DNA of 64,000 bases. Source: Saccharina japonica. Taxonomy: Eukaryota; Sar; Phaeophyceae; Laminariales; Laminariaceae. Where the stretch lies: NCBI GenBank assembly GCA_008828725.1, contig MEHQ01000140.1, forward strand, positions 76,186 through 140,185, read 5' to 3'. The translations under genes were made by a program, and so were the position numbers. This document shows positions 33,595-46,079 of the stretch, in pieces (the first letter of the stretch is position 1; each line of letters starts with the position of its first letter). The notes beneath the pieces were generated by a model. It worked only from the letters and a program-made list of their open reading frames with translations, was not told where the DNA came from and ran no database searches.

Positions 33595-33923
33595 AAGATC
33601 GGGAGTATAGATCTGCCCTGAAAGATCTAGATCATCAAGTAGCAACCGATCATCTGTAGTGCAAGATCGGGAATAGAGATTTTTTGAAAGATCTAGATCA
33701 TCAAGCAGCAATCGATCATCTGTAGTGCAAGATCGGGCATAGGTCTGCCTTGAAAGATCTAGATCATCAAGTAGCAATCGGTCATCTGTAGTGCAAGATC
33801 GGGAATAGAGATTTCTTGAAATATCTAGATCATCAAGTAGCAATCGATCATCTGTAGTGCAAGATCGGCAATATAGATCTGCCTTGAAAGATCTAGATCA
33901 TCAAGTAGCAATCGATCATCTGT
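33595..33923. repeat. 62-bp tandem repeat in the GATC composite element
   Basis: Five units of AAAGATCTAGATCATCAAGT, GCAATCGATCATCTGTAGTG and CAAGATCGGGAATAGA, each about 62 bp. They follow the CACCCGGCAACGTGAGCTAG block of the composite. Confidence 0.92.
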
Positions 33924-34139
33924 AGTGTGTGTGTGTTCTTCACATTAAACCTTCCTTTCTACCCGTCGACATCCAGCACACCCAGTGTCCGTGCCGATTC
34001 TTCATCCTAAAAAGGTACCAGTTCTGTGGTCACAAAACTGAGACACAGAGATACTACACTCAGTGCAGTAAGCAGAGCAGACAATGCAACGCCATATACG
34101 AACAGGCAAGACCTACCCTGCTAGCAATCCAGGTGCATG
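33924..34139 (+). repeat. 215-bp dispersed repeat, full copy
   Basis: Matches 6116-6329 nearly base for base. The left end follows the last 62-bp GATC unit. Confidence 0.92.
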
Positions 34140-34399
34140 CAAGAGAAAAAAAGAGAAAAAGAAAAAAGCGAAAAGAAAAAATAATAAAAAGTAAATATAC
34201 TGAAGCAAATCAACATCAAGCAACCACATAAAAAGCATGACAAAAAAAGAAAGAAAGTGTCGTGCTTCTCCCAGAGGAGATGCGACCTCCGATAAAACCA
34301 AATGAAATGAAAGAAAATGAAATGGACCGAAACAGCGCCAACAGAGCAAGACTGAGAACGACAGGAAAGGACAGCCAGCCGGAGCACACCAAAGGCCAG

Positions 34400-37300
34400 C
34401 CGAGGCAGGTTTGTGCCCGTAGTACAGGCAGGTTCTACCAGCTAGTCGGTCTGGCACCTACTCTGTTTGCCGTCTCTTTCCTGCTTTCGTCCGTCCTGGT
34501 TTCCCTATGACCCCCCCCACCCTCCGTCTCCCTTCCCTTGGGCGCCACCCATACAACGGGTACGTGGCACTTCCAACTCAATTCCGTTTCGTTTTCGTGT
34601 AACACACGAGAGTCCCGGAAAGAGAACGGGGAATGACAAAAACAAAATGAATACGTACGTAGCTAAGCCACCAAAGAAAGTCCTAGGAAAAATACGGAAG
34701 GCGGAGAAACAAAGGCAAAAAGCGATCACGGTAACATAAATAAGTGAAACAAAGTAAACGAAGCAAATGATGCGAGGGGTTGTAGCATCGCTGTCGTGCC
34801 CCCCTTGAGAAGCAACAACAGGCAATACGACAAGCAAAAAAGAAAAATGAAAAAAAAGAAAAAAAAAGAAAAATAAGAAAAAAAAATCAAACAAACAAAC
34901 AAACAAACAAAGGGAAAGAAAGACCACCAGAAACAGTGCCGCGTTCGAAGCGGCTACAGAGGTGCGCGGCACGGGTAGTCTAGGTGGGACTTACTAGTCA
35001 GCCTGGTACCTTGCTATCCTGTCGGCTGTTTCCCTCCTGCTCTCATCAGCCGCGGTTTCCGTACGACTGTTGCCCCCCCCCTTCTCATTCCCTTTTGCAC
35101 CCCCCGCAACGGATGCGTGGCGCTGTCTACTCAGTTCCGCCTCTACTTTGTGCCACCGGATCATGAACTGTTGAGCCGCTTCGAGGACCCCCCTGTGCCA
35201 CTTGCCCACTTTAGTTGCTGCAATATAAACACGGTCCATACTGCGTTGTCTCATACATTACCAAACACTGTAGTGCAATGATCGGGAAATAAGAAGAAAT
35301 TGTTCTTTGAAAAGATCGTATCTCGATCATTTCAAGTCTAGCGAGAACATTCGCACCCCTATACCGATCTGTAGTGGCAATCCACGATCTGAGTGGTCTT
35401 CCACCACCTACACACACATCCCTGTTCACAGGAATATTTCGTTACCGCACCCACACAGCAAAGGGGACCAACAATTCCGGGGAAAAACCCCAGGCCACTC
35501 AAACCTGTCCATCCAACTGTTACACGCCAAGCCGACTAGCATACAAACATGAAACACCACAACAACCCTCAATCCAAGTGAGACTTGAAGAAAAACGCAA
35601 AACAGAAGACGTAGATCTTCGTCTCTTGGCCCAACGCTCATCATCGGTTCAACTCTGCAACTGATCCATCGCGTGGCGGATCGCGTGGCGGATCAGGCCC
35701 TCCCTGTTATTGTGACGGCGCGCGGGGACAGCGCACTGGCAAGGGTGCGGAGTGAGGGAGTGGCGCACGGGCAAGGGTGCGGAACGAGGGAACAGTGCGC
35801 GGGCAAGGCATCGGGTATGTCGGGTGTTGCCATGCCGTCGCAGGCTTCCGACGAAGGCCGCACTTCTCCCCCGTCAACGAGTTGAAATAAAAGGACAGGC
35901 TGAAGAAGTGAGGAACAGGACAACAATGATAGGAACGCACGGTAAACGGGGCGTCAGTGAAGTACCGGTACGTACGGACAGGAAATTCTGTACAGAGAGA
36001 AGTATTCGCCCCGTGGAAAGGCGCAGAACTACAGGGGCCAGGTTGCCGTCTTCCGTCAGCATGGGAGGCAGCAACAACGGTTCCCGTAATAGGTACGGAC
36101 CCATCCTTGAAGGGCATCCTTCCGTATACGACCGCGAGGCACAGAACCTATCTCCGAGACTAAGGACAAACAAACAAAACAAGCCAAACAAACGAGCAAA
36201 CAAACAAACTCGAACAGAAGCCTTCGCCTCGTGGAAAGGAGCAGACCTACAGGGACCGGGTTGCCGTGTCTCTCTAGAATAGGAGACAGCAACAGCGGTC
36301 CCAGTAGGTACGGGCCATCCTTGAAGGGCATTCATTCCCTCTGCCACACAAACATAGAATATCGATAAAACCCATTAAAGGTAACGAACATATACTACTG
36401 TAGAAACGAACTAAAACAACTAAAACAGGTGCAAGTCCCGTGGCAAGGCACCGACCTGGTTGCCGTCTTCCCTTAGCATGGGAGACAGCAACAGCGGTCC
36501 CAATAGGCACAGACCCAACCGAATATGGGCCTTCACCTTGTTTCCCCGAGAAAAGCATCGAACCACCAAGCGGGCAACCAAACGAAAACAAACGAAAACA
36601 AACTAAACACGGGACAAAACCAAGATATGCCGTGTTCGTAGCGACGCAAAGTCGCGCGCCGCGATAGCGACGGGTTAGCACGGCGATAGCAGTGGATGCG
36701 GACGGACAAGTGGCAAATGCATAGCTGGCAAAGCAAATATATGGAAACACGATATCACTGGAAAAGCGAAGGACATGTACCGCGGAACACTGAGCGTCGG
36801 CCAACATAGCAGCCGCTAAGCAAGTGTGTTAATGTGCGCGGTACACGAGTGTGTGCATGCTTTCACATATCAGCGCAACGGTTCAGTATCGCTTAGAGGG
36901 ACCTGACTCCTATCTCCCTGCTGGAAGGAGACAGCAGCAACGTTCCCCCCAGGCTCAGGCAGACCCATACCAGTACATCATAAGCGCGGCCAAGCATACG
37001 CCAACACACCAGTATGATGAGAAAAAAATAAGCATATAAATTAAAGAGGGAGCATTCAGCCCCTATAACAGAGGGAACATGGGCATAATCAACAGCACGC
37101 AAAAGGATAATAATGAAGTGAATACATATATCGGTACTTTATAAGAAACCAGAAGCAAACAAAAAACGAGGAAACAACAAAAGAATGCACTGAAAAACCC
37201 GAAACAAAAGTCAAACTAGCGAATTCGTCAACAATAACAATAACAAAGCCAAAGCTAGAAAGCAAATAGTGTCCAAGACCGAAAACAACAAAGGTAAACA

Positions 37301-37606
37301 AAGGAAATCGAAAACAACAACAAAACCAAAGTTGGAAAGTGGCAAGTGTCCGAGATCGAGAATAACGAAGGTAAACAAGCGCGAAGTGCGAGACGGACAT
37401 AGTTGCAAAGTGACGAAAAACGAAGCAACGACACAACTGGAAAATAAGATGCGTACTAAAAATCGAGGGGGGGGGGGACTAGAACAAAACCGAAGCTGGA
37501 AAGCAACAAGTGTCCAAGACCGCAAAGAGCAAAGCCTAAAGAAGGAGGTCGAGAACAACAACAATGATAAATACAAACAAAGCTGAAAAGCAACAAATGT
37601 CCAAGA
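34400..37606. repeat. diverged tandem low-complexity region
   Basis: Composed of old duplications. GACAGCAACAGCGGTCCC-type blocks recur near 36066, 36286, 36485 and 36927, some followed by CATCCTTGAAGGGCAT. Two copies of a TTTCCnTAnGAC..CCTTTTGC-type block lie near 34500 and 35060. Four ~75-bp AAGCTGGAAAGCAACAAG / TGTCCAAGACCG units lie at 37240-37606. Long open frames here are not conserved between units. No gene recognised. Confidence 0.7.
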
Positions 37607-38411
37607 CCTGTAACACTCGGCCCTATATATATTTAAAAATAAAAAAACAACAGCTGTGAGCTCGAGGATTTCGTCGAAACTCATCTTTGCTAGCTGAGTG
37701 TAATACTTCGATCGCGCGCACTTACGGGTTTTATATGTCCTCATGCAGGATGTACATCCCTTGACAGCTCGTACGTTTTGCCTTTTTTTGCTTGACGACG
37801 TCTCCTGGCATGTTTCGCGTCTAGGATGCCACTCACTCCTCGAGAAAAAATTGGGCCTCCTATCCATTTATTATAGCGCGTTCTCGTATTGTAATGGTAT
37901 GGGCTAGGAAGGCCGGTACTTACCTCTGTATAGGTAATTGGTCCGTTTTCGTATAACTTGGATGGCATTCGTATTCGGGGTATTTATAAGATCTGAGGGC
38001 CACATGTGAAGCCCGTCCCAAGACAGATGTCATCTGGCTCGGGGATTAATTAAAGCTGCCTTCTCTTCTACGCTTGATTCTACGGAAAGTGAGTAACACC
38101 AAGGATGCTTAATAGACAAACCTGCAAGGGGATACTCTGTGTCTTGCTGCTAGCAATGTCTGCCTTGGTCGATGAAAACCCGACATGCTCCGTCCCGGCA
38201 TTATAGGGATGCGAGGGTCTATGGCCATACGACTACAGCCATGCACGACATGCGGCTAATGAGTACACCTCCCCCCGCCGGGAAAATGTGCGTATATGTA
38301 CAATGAGCAAGGGGGATGCTGAACGACGAAAATCGGCGAGCAAGGAGAATCATGCACGAACCCTTAACCCCTTAAGAACTGGTCCAACATATTTGGAGCT
38401 AAACTACTTCC
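37607..38411. repeat. segmental duplication, copy 1
   Basis: Nearly identical to 38508-39183 from TAACACTCGGCCCTATATAT through GGATGCTTAATAGACAAACC and GAACCCTTAACCCCTTAAGA. It carries an extra poly(C)-tailed element at 38145-38290. On the minus strand it encodes IGGPIFSRG/S, KGCTSCMRTYKTRKCARS and QLAKMSFDEILELTAV without a full gene. Confidence 0.93.
38145..38290 (+). mobile_element. poly(C)-tailed element inserted in duplication copy 1
   Basis: Begins at AGCAATGTCTGCC-type sequence, contains GTCTATGGCCATACGACTAC and ends GAGTACACCTCCCCCC. Copy 2 has instead 25 bp of unrelated sequence (39042-39066). Confidence 0.88.
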
Positions 38412-38507
38412 CCTCGACAGACAGAAACTTTTTTCCGTGTGAAGTGACTTGCCCTTGGCTGACACCAAAACTACTACCAGGTACCTGGTACCTGGTAGGT
38501 TTTAGTG

Positions 38508-39183
38508 TGTAACACTCGGCCCTATATATATTTAAAAATAAAAAAAACACAGCTGTGAGCTCGAGGATTTCGTCGAAACTCATTTTTGCAAGCTGAGTGT
38601 AATACTTCGATCGCGCGCACTTACGGGTTTTATATGTCCTCATGCAGGATGTACATCCCTTGACAGCTCGTACGTTTTGCCTTTTTTTGCTTGACGACGT
38701 CTCCTGGCATGTTCCGCGTCTGGGATGCCACTCACTCCGAGAAAAAATTGGGCCTCCTATCCATTTATTATAGCGCGTTCTCGTATTGTAATGGTATGGG
38801 CTAGGAAGGCCGGTACTTACCTCTGTATAGGTAATTGGTCCGTTTTCGTATAACTTGGATGGCATTCGTATTCGGGGTATTTATAAGATCTGAGGGCCAC
38901 ATGTGAAGCCCGTCCCGAGACAGATGTCATCTGGCTCGGGGATTAATTAAAGCTGCCTTCTCTTCTACGCTTGATTCTACGGAAAGTGAGTAACACCAAG
39001 GATGCTTAATAGACAAACCTGCAAGGGGATACTCTGTGTCTCACCCAGTCTTATCACAGTATCATACGTATATGTACAATGAGCAAGGGGGATGCTGAAC
39101 GACGAAAATCGGCGAGCAAGGAGAATCATGCACGAACCCTTAACCCCTTAAGAACTGGTCCAACATATTTGGAGCTAAACTAC
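38508..39183. repeat. segmental duplication, copy 2
   Basis: Lacks the insertion present in copy 1. Its right end runs on into a complete TTAACCC MITE, whereas copy 1 is broken in that MITE at 38411. Confidence 0.93.
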
Positions 39184-39228
39184 TTATTATTAGTGTGAGA
39201 TATTTTTTTCAGTTCTGAATGGGTTAAG
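39137..39228 (+). mobile_element. TTAACCC-type MITE
   Basis: CCTTAACCCCTTAAGAACTG and TTCAGTTCTGAATGGGTTAA are the ends. The copy at 38366 retains only its left half. Confidence 0.88.
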
Positions 39229-39954
39229 ACACATGCTAAGGTAGAGGTGCACCGATTTTTGTTTTTTTTTCTTCTGAGATTCCTCACTTGAAGAGCTCTA
39301 TACTAATAGTAAGTCAAAAAATGATTTTTGAGAAAAAAATAAAATTGCAAACCCGCGATGAACAAATGCCATATCGTACAGCCTAGGTGTACAGAAATTC
39401 ATATTGCAAAAAAAAAAAAATGACGATTTTGGGTTTAGGAGCCCCAGTCATTCAGATTTTTTTTTAGCCAAAAAACGGTATACCTCTATCGTAGGACGGG
39501 TGGCAACCTCTTTCCGCTTCCCCCCGGTTCTCCCATCAAAAAAAGGAGCTTTCTCCCCACCGACACACACGCACGTTCACCACTTTTTCGAATAAAAACA
39601 TGAAAAAAAAAAAAAAAAAAAAAAAATGAAAAAAAAAAAAAAAACCCTTTGGTATACAGCAGCTATCACGAGAATATATCAGCATTTTCTTCCCTTGTCA
39701 ACTCTCGCGTCGAATTGTGCTACGTAAGCAGGCCGTAACTGCTGTGTACTGGGCAGGTCAAATACGTACGTAGGTGCAGGTATAATAATAATAAAAAAAT
39801 ACCCGAAATACGTACGTAGGTATACGTGAAAAAACAAGGAATAATATTGCATAGAAAATGCAAAGAAAAAACATGAAAAAGTTGGAGTATAAAAAAATGA
39901 AAATCGACGAGCAAAAGGAGAATGCTGAACGAACCCCAGGTACCGACCGCGGGC

Positions 39955-40520
39955 GGGGGGGGGTTGGGGGTGTACTAGATATTCATGCCTGGCCGTAGTC
40001 GTATGGCCATAGACCCTCGCATCCTTATACACAATGCCGGGACGGAGGAGCATGTCGGGTTTTCACCGACCAGGCGGGGCGGGGGGGGGGGGGGGGGGGG
40101 CATAGACCCTCGCATCCCTACAATGCCGGGACGGAGCACGTTGGGTTTTCACCAACCAGGCAGGCATTGCTTGCACCAAGCGCGAAGCGCCGTGAGGTAT
40201 TGGGCGAGTCGCATGGAGGGTGAGCTGCATCCTTACTAAGAACCGCCTCTGAGGCGGACTTGCATATGGACCGACAGCCTCCAATGGGTTCATTTAATTT
40301 CTGGTGTGGCCACTTCCTGAGACAGCAATATGGGAGCACTCACTATACGAGTATAACTGCCTCGCGGGTGCCCCTCCATCTACACACTACGTGATACGAT
40401 CATTCCCCCGGGGGGGGAGGGGAGGAGGAGGGGGGTGTACTCATGCCGTGCACGGCCGTAGTCGTATGACCACAGACCCTCGCACCCCTTCGACCAATGC
40501 CGGGACGGAGCGTTTGCCGA
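39955..40520 (-). mobile_element. three poly(C)-tailed long-body copies in series
   Basis: Each begins at a G run: ~39957, ~40080 and ~40407. The first stops after CGACCAGGC where the second's G run starts. The second extends to the TACACACTACGTGATACGA part and stops where the third's G run starts. The third keeps ~80 bp. Confidence 0.85.
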
Positions 40521-40810
40521 CGGCTTATTTGGACAGAAGGTCGCTGAGAGTAAGACCTACTAGTACAGTAGTACTGCTGTAGACCTCCCACGAGTTGAGA
40601 GGCGGAAAGCATGTGTGCATGTTCTTCACAGCGTATCGTAACGGCACAAGTTAGGTTAGGATCTGTTAACAGATGATCTACGTATGATAGACCATGAGCT
40701 GTCCGGGGAGTTTATGGAATATGGCAGGGTGTGCTCTATTAGTGGATACGAACCCCTGCCTGCCCCCCCCCCCCAAAAAAAAAAGATAACACGAACACAA
40801 ATGAAGTAGC

Positions 40811-40822
40811 CAGGGGGGGGGG

Positions 40823-40857
<35 letters not shown>
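40811..40857. repeat. poly(G) tract
   Basis: Nearly pure G, with no recognised element attached on either side. Confidence 0.95.
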
Positions 40858-40884
40858 CTCCCTTTTGATGGTGTGCCGGGGGAG

Positions 40885-41010
40885 TGTGTTCTTGTTCTTC
40901 ACATTTAAACCGTTTTCTTTCTACCCGTCGACATCCAGCACACCCAGTGACACCCAGCACACCCAGTGACACCCAGCACACCCAGCAGTGCCCGTGTGCT
41001 TGATTGATTC
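40885..41010 (+). repeat. 215-bp dispersed repeat with internal expansion
   Basis: CCCGTCGACATCCAGCACAC is followed by three CACCCAG(TGA) units where other copies have one. Confidence 0.85.
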
Positions 41011-41679
41011 TTCATGCTACAGAGACAACCTGGTATATATAACTGATGACAAAAAAACATTAGTAAATGTGGTCCAAAGTGGTAACGCTTTCTAAGAAAA
41101 AAAAAAAAACCACCGCCCCCCACGCCCCACCCCCCCCCCCCCCATTCCAAGCAAACCCTTCCTTGTCCTCGCCCACACTGCCCTCTTGCCTCCCCCCTTG
41201 CGTTATGGGATTAGTATTGCCCCCGGAAGGCTGGCAAGGGCCCAGCAAGCGTTGGGAGTACGGTCGGTCTGATGTTCGACCTCCAGAACCTCACACCAGG
41301 ATATATTGTGCCTTGCGTTGTCCACCCCCCTCTGCCTCCTACGAAACTTCTCCCAACTGCCCCCTATATACGCCACGCTCCCTCTGTATAACACGTACTG
41401 TGTAGTACATCTCTGCCAGATCAGCTAAACGTCAGGATGTAAGGAATTTGTTGTCTTTCTGTTTGCATTCAAGCAAGAGTGGTAGTAGATAGAGTGGAAC
41501 TCTCCCCGCTCCCCTCGTGAATAGTGCCGCTGCTCGTATACAGCAACATCAACCGAAAGGATAGTGTCAGGTGTACCCCCCTCCCCACTCCCCCCGGCCG
41601 TTTCCGCAATTTGGGTTGTCGCTACGCTGATGTGCTCCGTCGCCGAAACGGGCATGCGTGGTCCAATGCGCTCGAATCG

Positions 41680-42212
41680 ACAAGCAGGTAGACAACAAAT
41701 GAGTACGCGCGCCCCCCCCCCCCCCGGCATTAATCCGCTTCGCGCTCGGTGCAAGCAATGTCTGCCTGGTTGGTGAAAACCCAACGTGCTCCGTCTCGGC
41801 ATTGCAGGGATGCGGGAGTCTATGGCCACACGACTACGGCCGCGCATGACGTGAGTATACCCCCGTCTCGAAAGGGATGCGTGGTCAATGGTCAAATGAC
41901 TAAGGCAAGCAACAAATGAGTACGTCCCCCCCCCCCACGCGCCGTTCATTCATACGCAAGGAATAACGGACAATATGCTCAATTTCCGTCTCACAAGCGG
42001 TTTTTAGTAGGATAGATCTCACTGCCCTTACTGCCCTTCATGCGGCTCGCCAAAACACTTCCCTCACGTTTCGCTTCGCAAAGCTTGGTGCAAAGCAATG
42101 CCTGCCTGGTCTCGGTCGAAAACCCGACGTGCTCCTCCGTTTCGGCATTGTAGGGGTGCGAAAGTCTATGGTCATATATACGACTACGACCATGCATGAA
42201 AATGAAGTACAC

Positions 42213-42247
<35 letters not shown>

Positions 42248-42520
42248 GGTCATGGAATGCGTGGTCAATGGTCAAATGACCAAGGGAAGCAACATATGAG
42301 TACGCCCCTGCCCCCCCCTCCGCCGTTCATCCATAAGCAAGAAAGGACGTACAGCGTGCCCCCATTCCGCCTCACACCCGGTTCTTAGTAGGATGCATCT
42401 CACTGCCCTTCATGCGGTTCACCAAAACACCCCACGGCTCTTCGCAAAGCTTGGTGCAAAGCAATGTCTGCCTGATCTCCGTGAAGACCCGACGTGCTCC
42501 GTCCCGGCATCGGTACCGTT
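41680..42520 (+). mobile_element. alternating chain of the two poly(C)-tailed families
   Basis: In sense order: short-body tail (AACAAATGAGTACGCGCGCC + C run), long-body (TTGGTGAAAACCCAACGTGC to GTGAGTATACCCCC), short-body (TCTCGAAAGGGATGCGTGG to ATGAGTACG + C run), long-body (from ~42000 to GAAGTACACT + a ~35-bp C run), short-body (ATGCGTGGTCAATGG to ATGAGTACGCCCC), long-body (42378-42512, lacking its 3' end). Most junctions lie at a C run. Confidence 0.85.
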
Positions 42521-42917
42521 ACTCTCGTTGGCGTACTGAGTTGAAAGGTTGTCGACGGCTTACTTTTTTTTTTTCTTCTTCTACTCGTACGCCAGAACAA
42601 GGTATAGCACATCGTTCATCGTAACCGAACTGAGAAGTTGTCGACAACGCCTGTACATTGTTAAATGTCTCCACAACAACAACGCGAGTTTTTCACGCCC
42701 ACATTGCGCTATATGTGAGGGAGGGTCCCGGCGACAAGTGTCGCGGATGTACCGCTGTAGTCTACCCAGTAGCCTTGACCGCACCACTGAATTATTATCT
42801 AGGATAAAGTATGGAAATCGGGGAATATTGTATTATATACCTTTTAGTGCGGTCGACTAATTTTTCGAAAAAAAAAAAAACGCCTGATTTTTTCGAGACA
42901 AAGCTCATAAAGGTCGG

Positions 42918-42968
42918 GGCGGGGACGGGGTTGGGGTTAGGGTTAGGGTTAGTGTTAGGGTTAGGGTC
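42918..42968. repeat. interstitial telomere-type repeat
   Basis: GGTTGGGGTTAGGGTTAGGG and two further TTAGGG units, with one TTAGTG variant. Confidence 0.9.
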
Positions 42969-43694
42969 TAAAGTAGTGTTTTCGGCGTTTTTCTAAATAT
43001 TCGGTCTCATAACACTGGAACCACACGCGGGCCACAACCAAGTCCCCGATTTCGATACTGTATCCTATATAATAATTCAGAATTGCGGTAAAGGCGACTC
43101 AGTCTACCCGAAGAGGGAGAGAGATAGCATACGTGCGCCAGGTATTGATACAGCACAGGACACCTGATAAGAAAACAGGCTAATAAGGAAGCCAGGCTGA
43201 TAGTTGAAGGAAAATAAGAAATTCGGGAGAGGCGTTATCTTGAAATTAGTGTAGAAAGCACCCTCCCTCAAGTAAGAAATCCAGCCTGGACCAAATTTCC
43301 GGTTTGTTATTAGGTGTCCTGTACTGCAGTAGGTCCCAGGATGCTAGGAAAACATATGCCCATTCGGCCAAGAAGCAATTTTACTGCTGTACTGCTACCA
43401 GATACTGTACGGAATCCACTGATTTTTCGGAAACATCTCATTCGAATAAGGTACTGAAGAATGCCTTTTTTCGGATGGACAGACAGACCGACAGTCAGAC
43501 GTGACAACAATACTTAAGGCTTCCGAAATTAGGAACCCTGGGCCCTAGACCCACCCACCAGGTACCACCCTGGGCAGGGATACAATCACCGCTCCGACTC
43601 CAATTGATATTTTTAAAGAGAGTTGCATACTGGTATCTCTTAAGTTTTCCGTCCACACTTGATCCCAGATCCCAGATCACTAAATAAATAATAT

Positions 43695-43860
43695 CATTGT
43701 GAGGCGGAGGTCTTGAGGAGGACATCTTGAGGCGGAGATCTTGAGGAGAAGGTACTGAGGCGGAGACCTTTGAGGAGGAGACCTTGAGGCGGTGATCTTA
43801 AGGAGGAGATCTTGAGGCGGAGATCGGAAGCGAAGATCTGAAGCGGAGATCTTAAAGATG
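43695..43860. repeat. 15-bp GAGGCGGAGATCTT minisatellite
   Basis: About ten diverged units alternating GAGGCGGAGATCTT and GAGGAGGAGATCTT. Confidence 0.85.
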
Positions 43861-44027
43861 TTGCTTTTTTCAGGACCTGGTTATTTGGTTGTGTACCCGG
43901 GTGGGGCTGTATACGCTACGCTACTGATCACACACACCATTTTTCATCAGGATTTCCTTGCAACCAAGCCGGAGATTATAATCCCGGAATGCCCGACCGG
44001 CTGATGTAGGACGTGGAGGGGGAGGGG

Positions 44028-44790
44028 GGGTACTCTTTTTTTGCCTGCCTTCGTCATTTGACCATTGGCCACGCATCCCTTCCGAGACGGAGCGTACTCA
44101 TTTGTTGCTTGCCTCAGTCATTTGTGACCATTGACCACGCATCCCTTTCGAGACGGAGCACCGTTCCTACCTCCTGCTAGAGACACCTCCAACGAACAGT
44201 TGGGCGCTTACTACGTTGTTTCCATGTATTGAATAGAAACGTCTTGCTGCAGTAGTCTTATCTCCTCCACCTGTGGGCGGGCGGGGGGGCGTACTGATTC
44301 GTTGATTGCCTTGGTCGTTTGACCATTGACCACGCATCTCATTCGAGACGAAGCACCGTCCCTACCTCCTATAATAATAGAGACACCTCCAACAGTTGGG
44401 CGCTCATTACGTTGTTTCCATATATGACAAAGAAAAGTTTTTGCTTATCTTATCCCCTTCCTGTTTCGCCGCCTGTGACCACCATCTATCTCCTAAGATA
44501 GCGATCGCTTTCTCGCTGGCGTCTAGTGCACCAAACTTCTCCATGTCACATTCCGTCTGTTTTCCTTATCTCCTCCTCTAACACATCCCGTTCCTCCTTT
44601 TGTTAATTTCACATTCTCCCACTGTGTGAGTTTTACTCTCTATTGGGGGAGGGGGGGGGGCGTATGTACTCATTTATTGTTTGCCTTAACAGTCATTTGA
44701 CCATTGACCACGCACCCCTTTCGAGACGGAGCACCGTCCCTACCTCCTAATAGAGACACTTCCAACAAATGGGCGCTCATTACTTTGTTT
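44028..44790 (-). mobile_element. four short-body poly(C)-tailed copies
   Basis: Starts near 44028, 44097, 44285 and 44653, mostly at a G run, with GTACTCATTTGTTGCTTGCC-like heads. The second to fourth extend through ACCTCCnnnTAGAGACACCT and GGGCGCTCATTACGTTGTTT, which defines the short-body family. The first is cut after GAGACGGAGC and runs straight into the second without G. Confidence 0.88.
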
Positions 44791-46079
44791 CCATACCTGG
44801 TATAAAACAAGGCAATCTTATCCATAAAAAGAGACACCGCCAACATTTGCGCGCTCATTGCATGCCCCCCACCAGCCGTATAATTGCACGTACGTGCTGT
44901 GGGCTGTTAGAACTGCACGTACTTTTGCACCATCTTTACCCTTGCTCCCACCCGGACCTGATCCCACCCGGATCTGATCCATTTGGCACCCTGCTCCCAC
45001 CCACAAGGTGCAGAAGTATAATCAGCCCTCCGCAGGAGCCGCCGGAGGCCCACCTGGCACCTCGATCCCACTTGGTACCCATGTAGGCCATACATATCTG
45101 CAACAACTCCTGCTATACATATAACCGTATTGAATGTACGTGCAGATTCGTTAGACTCGCACGTACGTGCAAGTTCTCCGGAGCCGCCCCCCCCCCCCCC
45201 CCCACCACCACCACCACCATATATTACATATTTAGAAACGTTTTGCTTTATCGTATCCCTTCCGACGTGTGAGGAGTATATATAAATATATTATAATAAT
45301 ATATTATGTATACCAAGTATATGTTATGATATATATATGTATATACGATGTATATACATATTATGTAACAGGGAGCGGCACAGGCACATGCTTCCGGAGA
45401 TAGTTTGCGAGGGGGTATGATATATACATACGTGTGGAGGATAGGGTACGTAGACACCGTCAACCTCTGATCACAAATAATGCCAACCATGAAGATACGT
45501 TAACCAACGTCCGGTCTACGAGACCTGCCATCATGGATGGTCTTCATATGGTTGACGTCCGGGAATACAAACCCAGAGCGCTACCAGGGAGTGAAGGGTC
45601 CTCTACGAGAAACGACCCCCACTCCCACACTCTTACCTATGAGATATCTCCTTGCGAGATGCGAGGGAGGTTTTGTGGAGGCACCCCTCCTTGCCACATA
45701 TAAGAAAGAAAAGTGCGCGTCAAGGCCTCGACCAACCCTGCTCAAGACCCCGACACGGCCGACATCATCTGAGGAGGCGACCTCCGTAATGGCGTCGACG
45801 GCAGGAGGAGGCGACCTCCATGTAGGAGTATATACGCGCTTGGAATAATTTGGCCCCAGCTTCTGAAACGAAATGGTTGACAATCCACCAAGCTACAGCA
45901 GTATTACTCGTCATGACATCTTCATTCCGAGGCCGGAGTGTACAGTAGGAGCAACTTTTTTCAACTAACTCCCTCCGTATCACAGGAAAATTCCGATAAT
46001 TTTCCCTCGGGTCGGAGTTTACAGTAGGAGCAACTTTTTTCAACTTACTCCCTCCGTAGAATTTTCCCAGGCGTCCAGG

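Noticed and set aside
36056..37867. Long minus frames rich in Leu, Phe and Cys
   Set aside because: They lie in diverged tandem A-rich repeats whose complements read as hydrophobic residues. The frame is not kept between repeat units.
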